From contig NC_084763.1 in NCBI RefSeq assembly GCF_028858725.1, positions 52,956,152 to 53,020,151 on the forward strand: DNA of 64,000 bases. The letters are read 5' to 3'. The stretch comes from Colius striatus. Its lineage: Eukaryota; Chordata; Aves; Coliiformes; Coliidae. Positions 26,811-40,240 of this stretch are shown in pieces. The position numbers and the translations under genes were made by a program. How positions within the stretch are numbered: the first letter of the stretch is position 1; the number at the start of each line of letters is the position of its first letter. Under the pieces are notes generated by a model. It was not told the DNA's origin, ran no database searches, and worked only from the letters and a program-made list of their open reading frames with translations.

Positions 26811-29059
26811 AGGCTTTCCTTTGAGATTTTTACTTTGGACAGAGGTTCTAGACAAAAGTATTGTTGATGGCTGAAAAGACATTCTGAAGCTATTCTAAAT
26901 TCAAGTCAATAGGCTTACCCTTTCAGCTGATTTTACTATTCAATTTGCTTAATTTCTCATGCTGTATTCCTTTGGAAATGGAAACAAATGCCACAGAAAT
27001 ATAATTTTTCCTTTTAATTAATTTAAACTGAGCACACTGATAATTATTCAGTACTTATTTACTTTCTTGACCAGCTCTTCTTTCTCAAAATTTTCCTAAA
27101 GTAAACAAAAAAAATATTTGCCCTTTGCAGTGTGTGTGTGTGGGAAAAGTTACATCTAAAATCTCCTTACCAATCTTACTGTCTTTACTCTTGTTAGCAT
27201 TTGTATTTTGAAAAGTAAAGTTTCTTTAGACCTGCACACTCCAGTAACAGGAAAGATACTTCCTAAACACAGTGGTCTAATCTTGTCACCTTGTGGGTTG
27301 AAGTAATTTGTCAATGTGTGGATATATAACAGTGCTTGTCAATTATGTGAGAATGTTCATGTAACGTTATAGATGAGCTGATGGAGTTGGAAGCTCAGTG
27401 GAACTAATGTCTCTGATAAAAGTCTTTGCATCTGGCTGTAGCTTTTAATGTATTCCACCTTCATGAAACTTTCTTCATTCATCTTTCCACTCTGCTCAAT
27501 ACCAATGTGACTGATGGATCTTTTAGATAGTGAGCTTTTCATTCCTTTCTGTGACAGCTCTGTTCCCACCAGCTTTTTGAGCAGGAGTACTGGATCAGAA
27601 CTTCTCTATCATTGCCTTCTGCAAAAGAAATTGACAACTTTTAGCTCCTTTTATTAATTTCCATTGCTGTCTCTTAGTGTGTTCATGCAGCAGAGCCTAC
27701 TTAGGAATGCTCTATCTCTTCCTGTTGTTATCCTTTCTTTCCCTACCTCTCATCATCTTTGATTGCCTGCCTTCATATTGGACACTGAGTTACCCCTAAC
27801 AGCTGCTGGCAGGGAAGTCTGGAAAGCAAATATGGTGAAGAGGTGGAGAGGAAGGCAAAATATTAAGTACTAGTGCATTTTGCTACAGGCAGTTTGCACT
27901 TTTTTTTGTTTATTTTTTCTTTCCTAGATTTCTGTCTTAATTCAGTCAGTTTTGCTGGATTTCTGTTATGGGAATGCTGTGTTAGATAATAACAATCATG
28001 AGAGTTCCCTACTCCACTGCTTGGTAGGTTACCTACTTGGCAGAGTGTTAGAAAGTAGCCTTAATAAAAATAAATTAATAGTATTGATAAAGGTGCCAAT
28101 GTGGTGACAAACTGTGTCATCATGAAAAAACAGTTTTAAATCCCCAAATCATCTTCTAATTCATACAAACCTTTTTTATTCTCAAATCTATAAGCAGGTC
28201 TTATATATTTATGAAGAGCACAATGTCACAGATGAATTTCACTTTGCAGAACGGGAAGGAGAGCTTCACTTTGAAAATGTGCTTTAAGAATAGAAACATT
28301 GATAGTGTGAGACAGCTCTGAATTGTGAAGAAATTTTTGGTGTGTTTTTTAAAAAGCATGATCATTGTTCATTTTTGTCTCCAATAGACCCTCACATTAA
28401 TATTTGCACATAATAGTTATTTTTATGTAAGATGTGTAGGTCATTAAACTAGATGCATATAAGATTATGCAGAAAGGCTTCGTGAACAAAGTACCATTCA
28501 TTGGTATTCCGTGGTAACTATCTGTGTGCTTCCTTCTGGCAGTTTTACTCTGTTTCCTTCTTAAAAGAAATGAGATCATTCAAGGTTAGGCTAGTCCTTG
28601 ATGACAGAGGTATAAAATATATTTTGCAAAAGCGTTATTGTTTAAGAACTTGCCAGGGTAGCTTTCTATATCTACTTTTTATGACCAATACTAAGAAAAT
28701 ATTTTAATATTAAGAAAGATCTTAAGAAAGAAGTAAAGAGGAGAATAGAAAGAAAGAAAGACCCCCCTCCCCCCACATATATAATACTATGTGGAAATCC
28801 CTTTTTAATGATATGTTGAATAATGTTTTGATTCTGATATCTTCAACTTCAAAAAGTTTCTGTAAAGTCATCAAGGATGATCAAATTCAATGGCAGGAAA
28901 GAATGGGTCCAGGCTTAGGAGTCCTCAGCCTTCATAAAAGATATTTAAGAATCTGTAAAGATGCTGTAGAAAGGTTTACAAAATCATCATAGAGAGTGTA
29001 GTCCAGGGAGTGGCTGCTGTCTCTGCCTTCTGATGCAAAAAACATCAGAAGCACAATCA
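26811..29059. other. NEBL intron sequence
   Basis: No gene was recognised. It contains a short (TG)n run at 27131-27143 and a purine run (GAAA)n followed by two C-runs at about 28741-28774. An old CR1 copy that starts more clearly at 29060 may extend back to about 28850, but that part is too diverged for me to delimit. Confidence 0.5.
28741..28774. repeat. (GAAA)n plus C-run low-complexity tract
   Basis: Several AGAA/AAAG units are followed directly by 'acccccctccccccac'. The strand asymmetry is strong: purines first, then pyrimidines. Confidence 0.75.
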
Positions 29060-29385
29060 AACCAATTGAAAGGAGTTACTTCTTTGAGGAAAGTATTAAA
29101 TGATGGATTTTGTAGTAGAAAACAATGTGAGTGCAAAAAGTTTAGATCAATTGAAAGACAGGGCAAGTGCTGAGGAAATTAATCCACTGTGGAATGAGAC
29201 AAACCACACCAGACTCAAGAAATACACCACACTGAAAACAGTTGGAGTCAGGGAGTGTGAGGGAAATATCAAATATGTTTATTCTGTCCATACTGTTTCC
29301 TACTAATGGTTGTGACCGTTCTTGGATAAAGAACATTGGGTCAGATGGACTTTTGGTCTAAGCCAGTACTAGAAACTCTTAAATT
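29060..29385 (+). mobile_element. ancient CR1-type LINE 3' end (sense)
   Basis: The stretch has 'gtgcaaaaagtttagatcaa', 'accagactcaagaaatacac', 'gaccgttcttggataaagaa' and the diagnostic end 'ttgggtcagatggacttttg' followed by 'gtctaagccagta'. This is the 3' end shared by old sauropsid CR1 families, different from the younger CR1 copies elsewhere in the window. Its divergence suggests an old insertion. The 5' limit is uncertain. Confidence 0.6.
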
Positions 29386-31393
29386 CTGTCTTAATATAGA
29401 AGCAGTGATAAAACATTAATGTAAAATATTTTAATAGAATATGAAATTTAAACCATTTCTATAATAGATGGGAAGAAATTGATGTTATATGTTACTAAAT
29501 ATGAAGGATATAGAAAGATGAAAGAGTCCATTATAAGTGGCTAACAGTTAAAAATAATAAAGCCTGTAAAATAAAGGATCATTATAAAATGTAGTTTTAG
29601 CCATAGCCAAGATAAGTTCTGCCAATGTAATCTTAATTCAAATCAATGGAACACTGTTTCTAATTCAATCCTTTTCAGTTTGTTTTAGCATTTTGCATGT
29701 TGAATTCATATTTGAAATCAGTCATCTCTTATTTCACATTTGGGATTCAGGCTTTTTAAAGGTACAACTTAGGAGGTATATAAAAAGTTACAGTATTTTT
29801 GGAACAAAGCAAAAAGATGTGTACATCCCACTTCCTCAAAATATCTGAAGCTGGACCACTTAATGTGAGTTTGTGATCTGTGGTTAGTGAGACCTATGTT
29901 AGATGGCTAACTGGTAGATTTCAAGATGTAATTGTTACCAAAGAGGTGTCTCAAACGAGGATCCTTTTAGTAGTTTCCCCAGGGACTGGTCCTTGGTCAA
30001 AGACCTGAAATATTTTTATTTACGCTTTAGTGAGGTGAGACGTTTGCTGCTAAATGATCCAGATAAAAAGCTAAATAATCAGAGAATTGAAAGGAAACTT
30101 GGTGATCTTTCAACAAGTATGGTTATGGACTTATTTCAGATTCTGGATTAAATGGTCCAAGTCTGAAAATACTCATTATTAATAGTCAGATGTAAAATAG
30201 TAGGTTTATGAACTGAAAGGCAAATGATACTTGTCATGGGATGAGTTGGATTTGAAAACCAGAAAAATGTAGAATTCATTCAAGTTCCTTCTCTTGTAGA
30301 ACTGGGGCAAACAAATGAGCTGATTTCCTTGGAGACGCAGTGAGAACAATGCCAAGTAGAAGGAGGGGAATGTACTCAGCTGAGGTTGCATAGAATTGGG
30401 ACTGATACTAGAGTATTGTTTCCATGGTGGAGTGGATTTTAAATAATTGGGTAGAGTTTAAGGGAGTAAAACAGAATCAATCATGGGGATTGTAAAAATA
30501 ATATTAAGCTATTGGAGTGACAGCTTTCATTCAGCTTTGAGAAGGAAGTGGGTTTAGTATCAAATGTAGATTTTTACATAAGGAAAAGATATCAGAAAAT
30601 CTGAGACTTCTTTATCATCTTCACTGGGATAAATTAATGTAGCAAAGAAATTGTGAATAGAGAGATTTGAATGTTTGATGTTTCTATGATGTATTCTTAT
30701 ATAGGTATCACTATTTTATCTACCTTAAACAAGCAAAGGAGTCAGGTTATTGTGAAATGCCACTTTTTAATACACATTTTTAGTATTTCGGCTTATAAGT
30801 TATTAGAGCTATCCATTTCTCTTAATAAAGTCAGCTCCTGTAACAAACAAGCCAATAGAATCCTAATGATGTGATGCTCGAATGTGAGTTGGGATGTGGT
30901 TACTTCAGTAGAGGACATGCAAGATGAGCTTCAATTGTTTATGCAGCAGGGACCTGAGTTAAAATGATCCTTATAGGTATAAACTTGTAGATGTCACTAT
31001 CTCCTTCACTGTTAGCATTCTTATTCCTCTGACAAAGCAGTAGTTTTGGTTCTGATGGATACACTTGAAAATGTCAACACACTAGAGCAGGTTTGGAGAA
31101 ATGCTGAAGGATTGATCTAAGGCAAGATTTTAGTCCTTAGAGAGGGTAATCCCTATTTGGTTACTGTTGTTGTTGAATAAAATACAGAAAATATTTCATG
31201 ACTTTGAAGCATCTCTTGAAGAAAGAGGAGAATCGACTGGAGAAAGGGATTATCTGTGTTGGAGGAAACAAAAGCAAGATTTACCATGTGGAAGATGGAG
31301 TTAGAAAGTACGGTGTATGTTTTCAAGTGTAAAGGATAATTAACCACGGAGACTGTCAGAAAAAGTTCATATTTGTTGCTGCTAAGGCTAAGT
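29386..31393. other. NEBL intron sequence
   Basis: AT-rich sequence with no recognised exon, repeat family or RNA gene. Confidence 0.5.
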
Positions 31394-31950
31394 AATCACA
31401 ATCACAGAATGGTTGGGGTTGGAAGGGACCTCTAAAGATCATCTAGTCCATCCCCCCTGCTAAAGCAGATTCACCTAGATCAGGTCACACAGGAACACAT
31501 TCAGGTGGGTTTTGAAAACTTCAGAGAAGGAGACTCCACAACCCCCCTGGGCAGCCTTTGCCAGGGATCTCTCACACTTACAGTAAAGAAGTTTTTCCAT
31601 TTTGTTTTTGTATTCCAACATTTGTCCATTAGCCCTAATTCTATGACTGGACTCTACAGAAAAAAGGGATGCCCCATCCCCTTGACATGCACCTTTTAAA
31701 TACTTGTAAGTATTAACTAGATTCCCCCTCAGTCTCCTCCAAGCTGAACAGTCCCAGATTCTGCAGCCTTTCCTCATAAGAAAGATGCTCCGGTTAGTTT
31801 ATCATCCTGGTGGCCCTGCACTGGACTCTATGTCTAAAAGTTCCCTGTCTCTTGAGGTGGGGAGCCCAAAACTGGACACGGTGCTCCAGTTGAGGCCTCA
31901 CCAGGGCAGAGTAGAGTGGGAGGAGAACCTCCCTTAGCCCTGTTGAACAA
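31394..31950 (-). mobile_element. CR1 LINE fragment, ~560 bp (antisense)
   Basis: It starts with 'aatcacagaatggttggggt' and 'tggaagggacctctaaagat', the reverse complement of the CR1 3' end. It continues through 'ctagatcaggtcacacagga', 'gggcagcctttgccaggga', 'cccctcagtctcctccaagc' and 'gaggcctcaccagggcagag'. It is one of the two longest CR1 copies in the window. Open frames in it (about 31475-31777 minus and 31505-31699 plus) are CR1-derived; the antisense one has the recurrent CR1 peptide pattern 'GACQGDGASLFSVESSHRIR'. Confidence 0.95.
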
Positions 31951-34910
31951 ATGCTTATGTTTCTTGGAGCAAAAGCTCATCTTTACAGCAGTTTTGAGTT
32001 TCATGGTGAGAAAATTAGTCAAAATGTTGTAGAGCAGGTAGATTCAAGAAGGGTTTGCCTACATTTCCCAGGAGTTAGGGATGGCAAAGAACAAACTTTA
32101 TGGAAGTGAAATAGAGATTGTTGTGTATACATGACTGATGATTGACCCAAAGGGTGCAGTTCAGCCTATGATCTGACAGCTATCTTGAGCTGATCTATCT
32201 TCACATTGCTGTGTAAAGAGGTGCTACTGCTGTCTTCTGTGACAGTGCCAGTTAGATAGATTCCTATATGTCTGTACTGGAAGGTAACACTTGGGAGTTA
32301 TGTGGGAAAATGGAGAGGACAGAATTGCCCTTTTAGGTGACAATGAAGTTCTGAGTTGGTTTAAGGAAATCACTCATGTGAAGGAGGAACTAGGAAGATA
32401 ATGAAGGTGGGTAGCAATGGTACTCATACTGCTTAAAGTGATTTAAGAACCTTCATGCAAAAACTTTTAGTGATCTAACTAAATTAAGTTTTAATTCAGT
32501 TCAAGCTAATACAATTGCTGTGTGTCTGGAGACAATTTCACCACAGATGAGGCTGAAGATAATCTAATCCCTTTCTGTAGATGCTGGAAGGCCCAAGAGT
32601 CATATCAGACAAATAATTAAAAGTTTACAGCCATTAGTGCTCTTCCACACTTAATGTTCATCCTTGATTCTTTTGTTGCAAGAAATTGTATTAGTGCCTT
32701 GAGAATTGTGATTCAAGCTCTGCCAAAGGTGTGGTGCATTTCTGTGTGCAGAATTACTGCTGAAAGAAAAGCACAGCCTCGTGTATGGTATTCATCAAAT
32801 TCTCCTGAAATATGGTGGGGTCCATTTTTCATTGGTCTGTACACAGGCTAAATGTAGATCCTGCTTATAAGGACTGTGAATTCGTAAGAGTTTTCTTGTG
32901 ACCTGTCTCCTGTCCTTCTCATGTAGGCAAAATTCTGCCTTAGTGTGACATTGGAGTTCTCTGGTACATGTACCAAAAGCATGTGGAAGTAAAAGAAAAC
33001 TTCCAGTTTTTGACATTTCTGCAACTTCAAGGGGCTTTATGGCTTCCCAGCACCTGCTTTATAGTGGGCATGATCAGTAGGTCAGTGAAATTGCTTCTCA
33101 TGGTTACAGGAGATACATTGCTGTACAGGAGTTTGAGGTTGGAGTTCTTCAGGCAATGGAGAGTGGGTCATGGGACAGTAAAGGTAGGGCACTTAGAAGA
33201 AAATTGTCATCTGTAGCAAAGTCATTAAAGATTTCAGAGGATGTTAAAGGTGTGAGTACATTTTCAAAACAATTCAGAATAATAACAACAGAAATTTACT
33301 AATTACTCATTGTTAAGAAAGGCATGTCTAGTAAAGACTATTAAAATGCTACCTTCATTGTATTACATCTGTGCCTTTATTCACTTGTCTGTAGTATTAG
33401 CTTTTTCCATCCTGCTTGCAGAAAACACTTCCGTTTTTCTCAATTTTTAAAAGTACAGTTTTAATAAAAGGCAAAATTAGGAAAAAGTATCCCATTTCCC
33501 CTCTCTGGTGACAATCAGGGAGATAAGGGACAACAGAAATAGAGACTGAATATTTTTTCCATATTTTTAAGTGGTAAAACTGGAAATTTAAAACAAATGT
33601 TTGCCAAAGACTACACAGTTCCTTCTTCCATTTCTTTGGGTGCCAATTATAGTAAAGAATAAACCAGTGAATTTTAATGTTTAATTGGTCTGTTAAAAAC
33701 CAATATGTGAGAGAACAGTGGAATTGTATTAAACTTCTTAAATGAAAGTTACGCTGCAATTTCGGTGCATTTTGCTAGATGGAAAAATTTTCCTATTATA
33801 ATCTGTTTTTATGGAGATAAGGGATGAAAATTATTTTGTAGAGACTTCATAATTTTGTTTGGTATACAAAATACCACTTTGTATATGCCTTTTGGCTTTT
33901 TTTTCATGCCAATTACCTTTTCATCAAATGTGGGTTTTGTAGTACGAGCTCTGATTTTCAAAAGATTACCAGTCAGAATAAATGGATGCATAAGTGTTGA
34001 ATTTGTGCAATTAAAATGTTCTCCAAGAAAAGAGAGGAAGTGTTCTAAGATTGTGCTGAGATGCTTATTGTGCTTATAACTGTTGTAATGACAATAGATG
34101 CTTATGTTGACCCTCTGTTACCAATTTAATTGCTCATAGGGGTATAAATTTTTCCTTAGAAAGCAACAAAGACAATGTTTTTATAGAATCAGTGGCAAAC
34201 ATTGAGTCTTGCATTGCATTTTGTCCATAATGCAAAACATTCTCTCATAAAGATTAACAACAAAAAAAAGAACCCAATTAAATCCCATATGTGATTGGAG
34301 TTATTGGTTTCTTGTGAGCCAGAATCAGGAGTGGGTATCAGACTATTATTTTCTGCACAGTCAGAGGATGCATCAGGTCCCTGGTGGTTGACACTCTGAC
34401 TGGTTCATGTGTAACTGTTGCAAAATGCAAGTCAATATTTGGTGAGTCATATATAACCTGCTAGTAGTTGAAATAAGTAGAATAAGAGTCTTACCTTTTT
34501 AGAGAGACTTAAACCAGATCTGTTTCTATGCATGGAGCAATTCTGGATAATTCAAAATTATAGAGACAATTTCTAGTAAATAGCAACCATAGACATGCAT
34601 TTTTTTCCTTCAAACAAGATGGATAACTTGCATTTATCATTTTCTATTGCATATAATGTTGATAATAGCATTAAGAACTGCTTATAATGAAGAAATTCAT
34701 GTAGGTGCATGATTTTGCCTGTAATGTGAAATTGTTAGTACTTTGCATAAAGACAGATCATTACCTGTGTGGAGTTCATTGCAAGACTGTAGCTGTGAAG
34801 AGTGCATTAAAAAATAGGGAAGGTATGGAAACAGAAGGCTTATATAATTCCTATGAGAAAATAGTGTTTTGCCACCTTGTAAAAACAAAGTGGTAACATG
34901 CTTTAAGTTG
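31951..34910. other. NEBL intron sequence
   Basis: No gene, exon or repeat family was recognised. An antisense open frame of 120 codons at 33397-33759 has no family motif and AT-rich, non-coding-like composition. Confidence 0.5.
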
Positions 34911-34988
34911 ATAGTGGTTGATAGGGCTAGGACAAAGGCTGGACTCAATGATCTTAAAGGTCTGTTAAAACTGAAATGATTCTATGAA
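34911..34988 (+). mobile_element. short CR1 3' tail (sense)
   Basis: The words 'ggctggactcaatgatctta' and 'aaggtctgttaaaactgaaa' followed by 'tgattctatga' match the last ~60 bases of a CR1 LINE. Only the extreme 3' end is present, as is common for 5'-truncated insertions. Confidence 0.75.
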
Positions 34989-37937
34989 GCTACTCTTAAG
35001 AGGCATGGGCTGTATTCTATTCTTGCATACTTTTTGATAGGATTATCTGGGAATCCCTGGAATTAAAGGTAATTTGATCTCTGCTGACACATTCACTTCT
35101 ATATAAGCCCGTATACTTATATAGTGGTGGAAATCCCTAGGGATGTCAAAAGTTGTTACATGGAATTCCAAGCAGAATTGGAGCCATAGGTTCAGTTTCC
35201 TCTTTATGAATGTTAGATTTTTTTTTTGCAAAGAAAATACTGGAAAGTGAATGGAATAGATTGAGATTGCTGGAAAATATGAGGATCATGTCATAAGAAG
35301 TAAATTTCTCTTGCCTTCACCCAAGGAAAACCTCTATAGTAATTGAAATGGATAGAATGAATACAAGTTGCTCAAATCCTAGTACTCTATGTAGCAATGC
35401 CATGGTCCCTGTCACTGCCAGGTCAAAATTTATTAAATGCTGACAAAGTAAATGTAGATTAAAGCTTTTCATTTTCAAATGTAATTACAGAGAAGTGTGT
35501 ATATTTGTGCTCCATGCTGCGATGCAGGAATTGATGATGAGTTTTCATAGGCCAAAAGTTACAAAGATGTATCACAGTGGTCTCTTAGCTGAAAATTTGT
35601 GATTTCAAGATAAGTTTCTGTTAAGTTTAACTGGGACTCTGAGTATTGTATGTTTATAGTGTGAGGTAATTAGAACTACTATTGTTAGGGGTTTTTCTGC
35701 ATAACCTCCATAAGAAATGTGCACCAGACACAGCCCTAGCTGTTTGTTGCTGATGTTGATGGGATACAGGAAATGCTGCAGTAGGTCCAGAGGTGCAGAG
35801 ATGGCGTGGAGGTCTTTGGAGAACTGATGTCGCAGCTGGCAGGGGTTGCACGTTCTAAGAACAAAATTCAGTGGGGAAATTGGACCTTATCTTTTCTGCA
35901 ACTAGTGAAAGCAGTTAACTCCAGTTTAATACGGTTTGTCTGCAAACCTGAAGTTTTTGGTACTATGTTTCTTGACTTTTTAAGAAGTTCTGTTGTTTCC
36001 CCCTGCACTTCGGTACATTGACAGGGGCCTGAAAAAATATTGTAATGTTGTTTCCAGTAAGTCAGTAGCACAACCCTCACATAATATTTCTTTACTTTTA
36101 TTAATGCATGTTGCCTGAGCCCAGGTTTAAGGCTGTGTCTTTCCTGTTGCTCTCGTAGAGCTTTTCAGAACTTGTTTAATTGCACAGTGAAGGAAAGCAA
36201 TTGCTTCAAGATGCCTTTAAAACAACTCTATAAAGAAAAAGGAAAGTATAATATGTATTTGCTTGTTCAACGGTTTTAAAGTTAACCACATTTCTTTAAT
36301 ATTTTGAATTATGAATGAAATGGAACACATCTTTTGCAGTATTTAGTGACTTCATTAATATTGACCTTTCAGTTGAGTCTGGCAGTCTATGGTCAGTGTT
36401 ATTTTGGCATCAGCTGGCATTTCTACAGAAAATGTCATTACCAATGGCTCTCTTCCATAAGAGAGATGCCTAGGGGGAAAAGTAAGCCTGCATCATAACT
36501 TAAAGAAATTGCAATGACTTCTACAGAGTTTTAGTATCAGCGTGTAATAGTGAATATTGTATATGGCCCAAATTTGTTTTTCTTGGAGAAAGCTTAAAAC
36601 AAGTCCTATTAGTAAGAGGAAGGACTAGACTGCCTTTTGGGCAAGATGTGTTACTTACATATAACCAGTTCTGTGCAATATCTCCTACTTGGGTGTTCCA
36701 AAACTGCTGATATGATAGTCTGTGAAATGAAACATCACGTTTGAGACCCACAATTTACTGATCTTAATTTTGAATTTAACTTCTGTGACATTTCTCTGTT
36801 TGATTTGGGAGATGGTCTTTTATATATACTTCATGGGAAAAAAGAAATGTGGTGTTATATGGAATTATGAAAGAAGAAATTGGTTTCATATGCCACTGCT
36901 TGTATGGAAAAATCTTTCAAAAAAACCTAGTCAGCAGAGATATGAGATTTATTCTGACATTAGAAGGTTAAGACTATCTCCTTTTTCCCTTGTTTTTTTC
37001 CAAGGGCAACCAGTGAAATGCTGAGAAAGCAAAGAGCTGACAGTCGTTTTGTTCCATCCTTTAAAAAATTTTTTCTTTCAGAAGTTTAGAAATGTAAAAG
37101 GACAGTAAGTGAGGGGAAATTTGTTTCAAATTCAAAACAGAGTTAGGGCAATAAATCAAAAAACAGAACCCAAAGTTATATGTATTGAGATGCATACACA
37201 TGGACTTTGTGCTCTGTCCTATTTTGAATACAGCTGGAACTTTGAATTCCAGATGCTGTTGGCCAGAAAGAATAGACTGGGAAAGAGGAAGTGCAGTCCA
37301 GTGTTCAAGGACTCAGATATGTTTACTGGACTTCCATGGACTTTTCTGTGACTTCAGACAGCTGATAATCTTCCTAGATGAGGGAAAAACATCTGATACA
37401 GAAGCTACCATTCACATCTAGGCATCCTGTTGGCATCCTATGACAAGGAATGCTATAGGAATGTAAATGAATCATTTCACTTTCATGTTCATTCTTAGAA
37501 GAACACATAATGTGAAAAACAATTACAGAGTACAAAAGATAGACAGTGGTGAGGTTCAGGATTTGATAAAGACTCATATTTAGAATATAAGCAGTTGAGG
37601 GGGAGGGAGTTTTGGCAGCTCATAGGACCTAGCACAGAGGAGATCTGATTGCAGATCAGTACCACTCAGCAATGCCTCAATAAAATCTGAAAGCATAGTT
37701 TGCAATTCAGCCAGATAGTATGATATCAATTAAAAAGAACATAAACATAATTAGGGAAATGGCTGTGCCAAAGTAGGAAAAATAACTATATCCGGAGATA
37801 CTGTGGTGATGTTGTGACATTGAAGCATTTTTGAATCCTAGCTTTCAGACTTTTAATGAAAAGAAAGAAAAAGGAGAGTCATTGATGAAAGATTCAAAGA
37901 AGAAACAGAGAGACAGAGATGAAGAAAAACAAAAGCT
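34989..37937. other. NEBL intron sequence
   Basis: No gene or repeat family was recognised. The last ~80 bases before 37938 are strongly purine-rich ('gaagaaacagagagacagag'). Confidence 0.5.
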
Positions 37938-38302
37938 AGTGAGTCCAGTGCAGAGCCAACAAGATGATCAGGGGACTGGAGCATCTTCCTTATGAGGAAA
38001 GGCTGCAGGACCTGGGGCTGCTCAGCCTGGAGGAGACTGAGGGGGGAATCTCATGAATACTTACAAATATCTAAATGGTGGGTGTCAGGAGGTTTGGACA
38101 TCATTTTTTTCTGTTGTATCCAATAACAGGACAAAGGGTAATGGAAAGAAGCTGGAACACAAAATATTCCATTTAAACATAAGAAAAACCCATTTTGCTG
38201 TAAGGATGAGGGAGCTCTAGCCCAGGCTGCCCAGGGAGGGTGTGGAGTCTTTCTCTGTAAGTTTTCAAAACCCATTCAAACACATTCCTGTGAATCTGTG
38301 AA
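37938..38302 (+). mobile_element. CR1 LINE fragment lacking its 3' end (sense)
   Basis: The segment runs from 'ccagtgcagagccaacaaga' through 'ctgctcagcctggaggagac', 'gtgtcaggaggtttggacat' and 'gcccaggctgcccagggagg' to 'cacattcctgtgaatctgtg'. The order fits CR1, but the copy stops about 70-90 bases before the usual 3' terminus, so the end was lost by deletion. The antisense open frame at 38051-38275 lies within it and is not a gene. Confidence 0.93.
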
Positions 38303-39064
38303 TTAGAATTAGATTAATGTGAGTCTAGTCTCTTTCTGAACTAATGCTACATTTGGTATTGTAATAGAAGGTACCTAGGAAGCATGAGATCCGACTAGAA
38401 GTACAGTCTTCATTTTCTTCACATTGAGAGCAAGGATGTTGTTAACAAGAGAAGGCATCTTCTGGAGTTCTTTTTGTTTAAGAGTGCAGTGTGATAAATG
38501 AAATACTCCTAAATCATAGTGTCAGTTTTACTTTTTATATTTTAATATACCCAATGGTGTCAGGATTTTCTTTTATCCTCTCTAAGATTTCATGTGATTT
38601 ACTAAAAGGCCTTGAATAAAGTCACAGTACTTGCCAAGATTTTATTTTTATTGGAAATAATGGCAGTCAGACAAAATAACATGTATTACTGTTGGAAATA
38701 TATACTGGTTTGGATAGGAACAGACTACAGTCATTGTGTCTGTAGCTCAGTAAGAATTGAAGGCAAATATGAATTGTATTTGTTTGTTTGTTTTACTGGA
38801 TGTAAAGTAATAAAATTTAAGTAGTATGTGTGTTCAAAACAATGGTAAGCGAGTTCTTTTCTAAAACCAACAACACAGATGAAAGCAGTAGAGCTCTTCA
38901 GTAATGGTGCTCCATATATTTTCCATGTCAAAAGTTATTGGTAGTTTGTAATTTCTCATCTTCGGTCTAGTTTTACTACACTTCTTTTTCCATTGCTGGT
39001 AACTGGTCCTTCTTTCATTTTGTAGAGAATTTCCCCACCAACTACAGTAGCTTTTCAGCTTTTT

Positions 39065-39087
39065 CCTGATAAGTACTACTTATCAGG
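39065..39087. repeat. perfect inverted repeat, 11-bp arms, 1-base centre
   Basis: CCTGATAAGTA and TACTTATCAGG flank a single C. The arms are perfect reverse complements. No neighbouring feature explains it. Confidence 0.9.
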
Positions 39088-39324
39088 GAGTTCAAGGATT
39101 AACTCTATGGCACAGGTTTTGCAATAGACTGGTTGGAGATGTCTGTTGCATTATTTGTGCAATAAATTATATCTTAAATGCTTACTTTTGTCTGACTTTG
39201 CTTGGAACCAAAAACTTCCATGCCAGTTGCTATCCTGGAACAGCTTTTTCAAAGGTTAAGGAAAACATACATTACTTTGTGTATATTTTTAAAATGAATA
39301 TTATTTTTCTTTGAGTAACTTATC

Positions 39325-39339
39325 TTTTTTTTTTTTTTT
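39325..39339. repeat. poly-T run (15)
   Basis: A simple homopolymer followed by 'cctgctg'. No adjacent retroposon body was recognised on either strand. Confidence 0.9.
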
Positions 39340-40087
39340 CCTGCTGTATTTGCTATTGTCTGTCCAATTTGCTTTAGGAATACAGCATAGCTAGAATCTG
39401 CCTTTTGTACAACTATTGAGGATTACCTCTGCATTTGCTGCTGGATGTTAGATTGCTGTATATTGGACCAAGCTGAAGTATCTGAAACAAATAGGTAATT
39501 TCTTCCTTCTGTACCTTCAATGCCTTGATAGTAGATTGGCTGCAATTGATTTGTGTAAAGGAGATAGAAAACAAACTTGTAGGAAGGTGTAAAGAAATGG
39601 TTGAAAAAAGCTGAAAAGGAACAGCATTGAAATTGGGACTAGCTATTGTTCAATGGAAATGGAGGAAAGTAGGACAATCTGGACAAGGAAATTGGGACTA
39701 GCAGTTGGAAAAGAACTATTAGTGTTAAGGGAAAGATAAAGCAGAAATGTTAACTTTGACAGGGAGCTATTTTGAGCCTGGCAGGACTGGTAGACTGAGA
39801 TGTGTGGCAAAGGACATGACAGTCTGTTCATAGTTTGTCAGTTCAGGTGGCAGAGATCTGTGTGATGGATTTAAATGCTGCACCTGGGTAGAGATCATGT
39901 GAGTGTCAGTACAGTGCTAATGGAATACCTACTTTCTTGGTTTTTAGGAAAACTAGAAAAGTGTATAGAAAACATTTCTATAAATGCATTGTCAAACGCT
40001 TGTAAGGTTAGGTAGGAATCACCAAATTTCAGTTTGTCTTGGCATCCTCACTGAGGACCATATGTATGGTGATATAGTCCTAAATTG

Positions 40088-40240
40088 AGGGGTTGTGGAG
40101 TCTATTTCTTTGGAGGTCTTCAAGACTTGCCTGGATATGTTCCTATGTGACCTGATCTAGGTGAACCTGCTTCTGCAGGGGGGTTGGACTAGATGATCTC
40201 TAAAGGTCCCTTCCAACTCCCACCATTCCATGATTCTAAA
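40088..40240 (+). mobile_element. CR1 LINE 3' fragment (sense)
   Basis: It reads 'gaggggttgtggagtctatt', 'gtgacctgatctaggtgaac', 'gggggttggactagatgatc' and ends 'aactcccaccattccatgat'. It is a 5'-truncated copy of ~150 bases with a complete 3' end. Confidence 0.95.

Larger units (their letters stand above)
38303..40087. other. NEBL intron sequence
   Basis: No exon was recognised. It holds a perfect short palindrome at 39065-39087 and a run of 15 T at 39325-39339. Confidence 0.55.
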
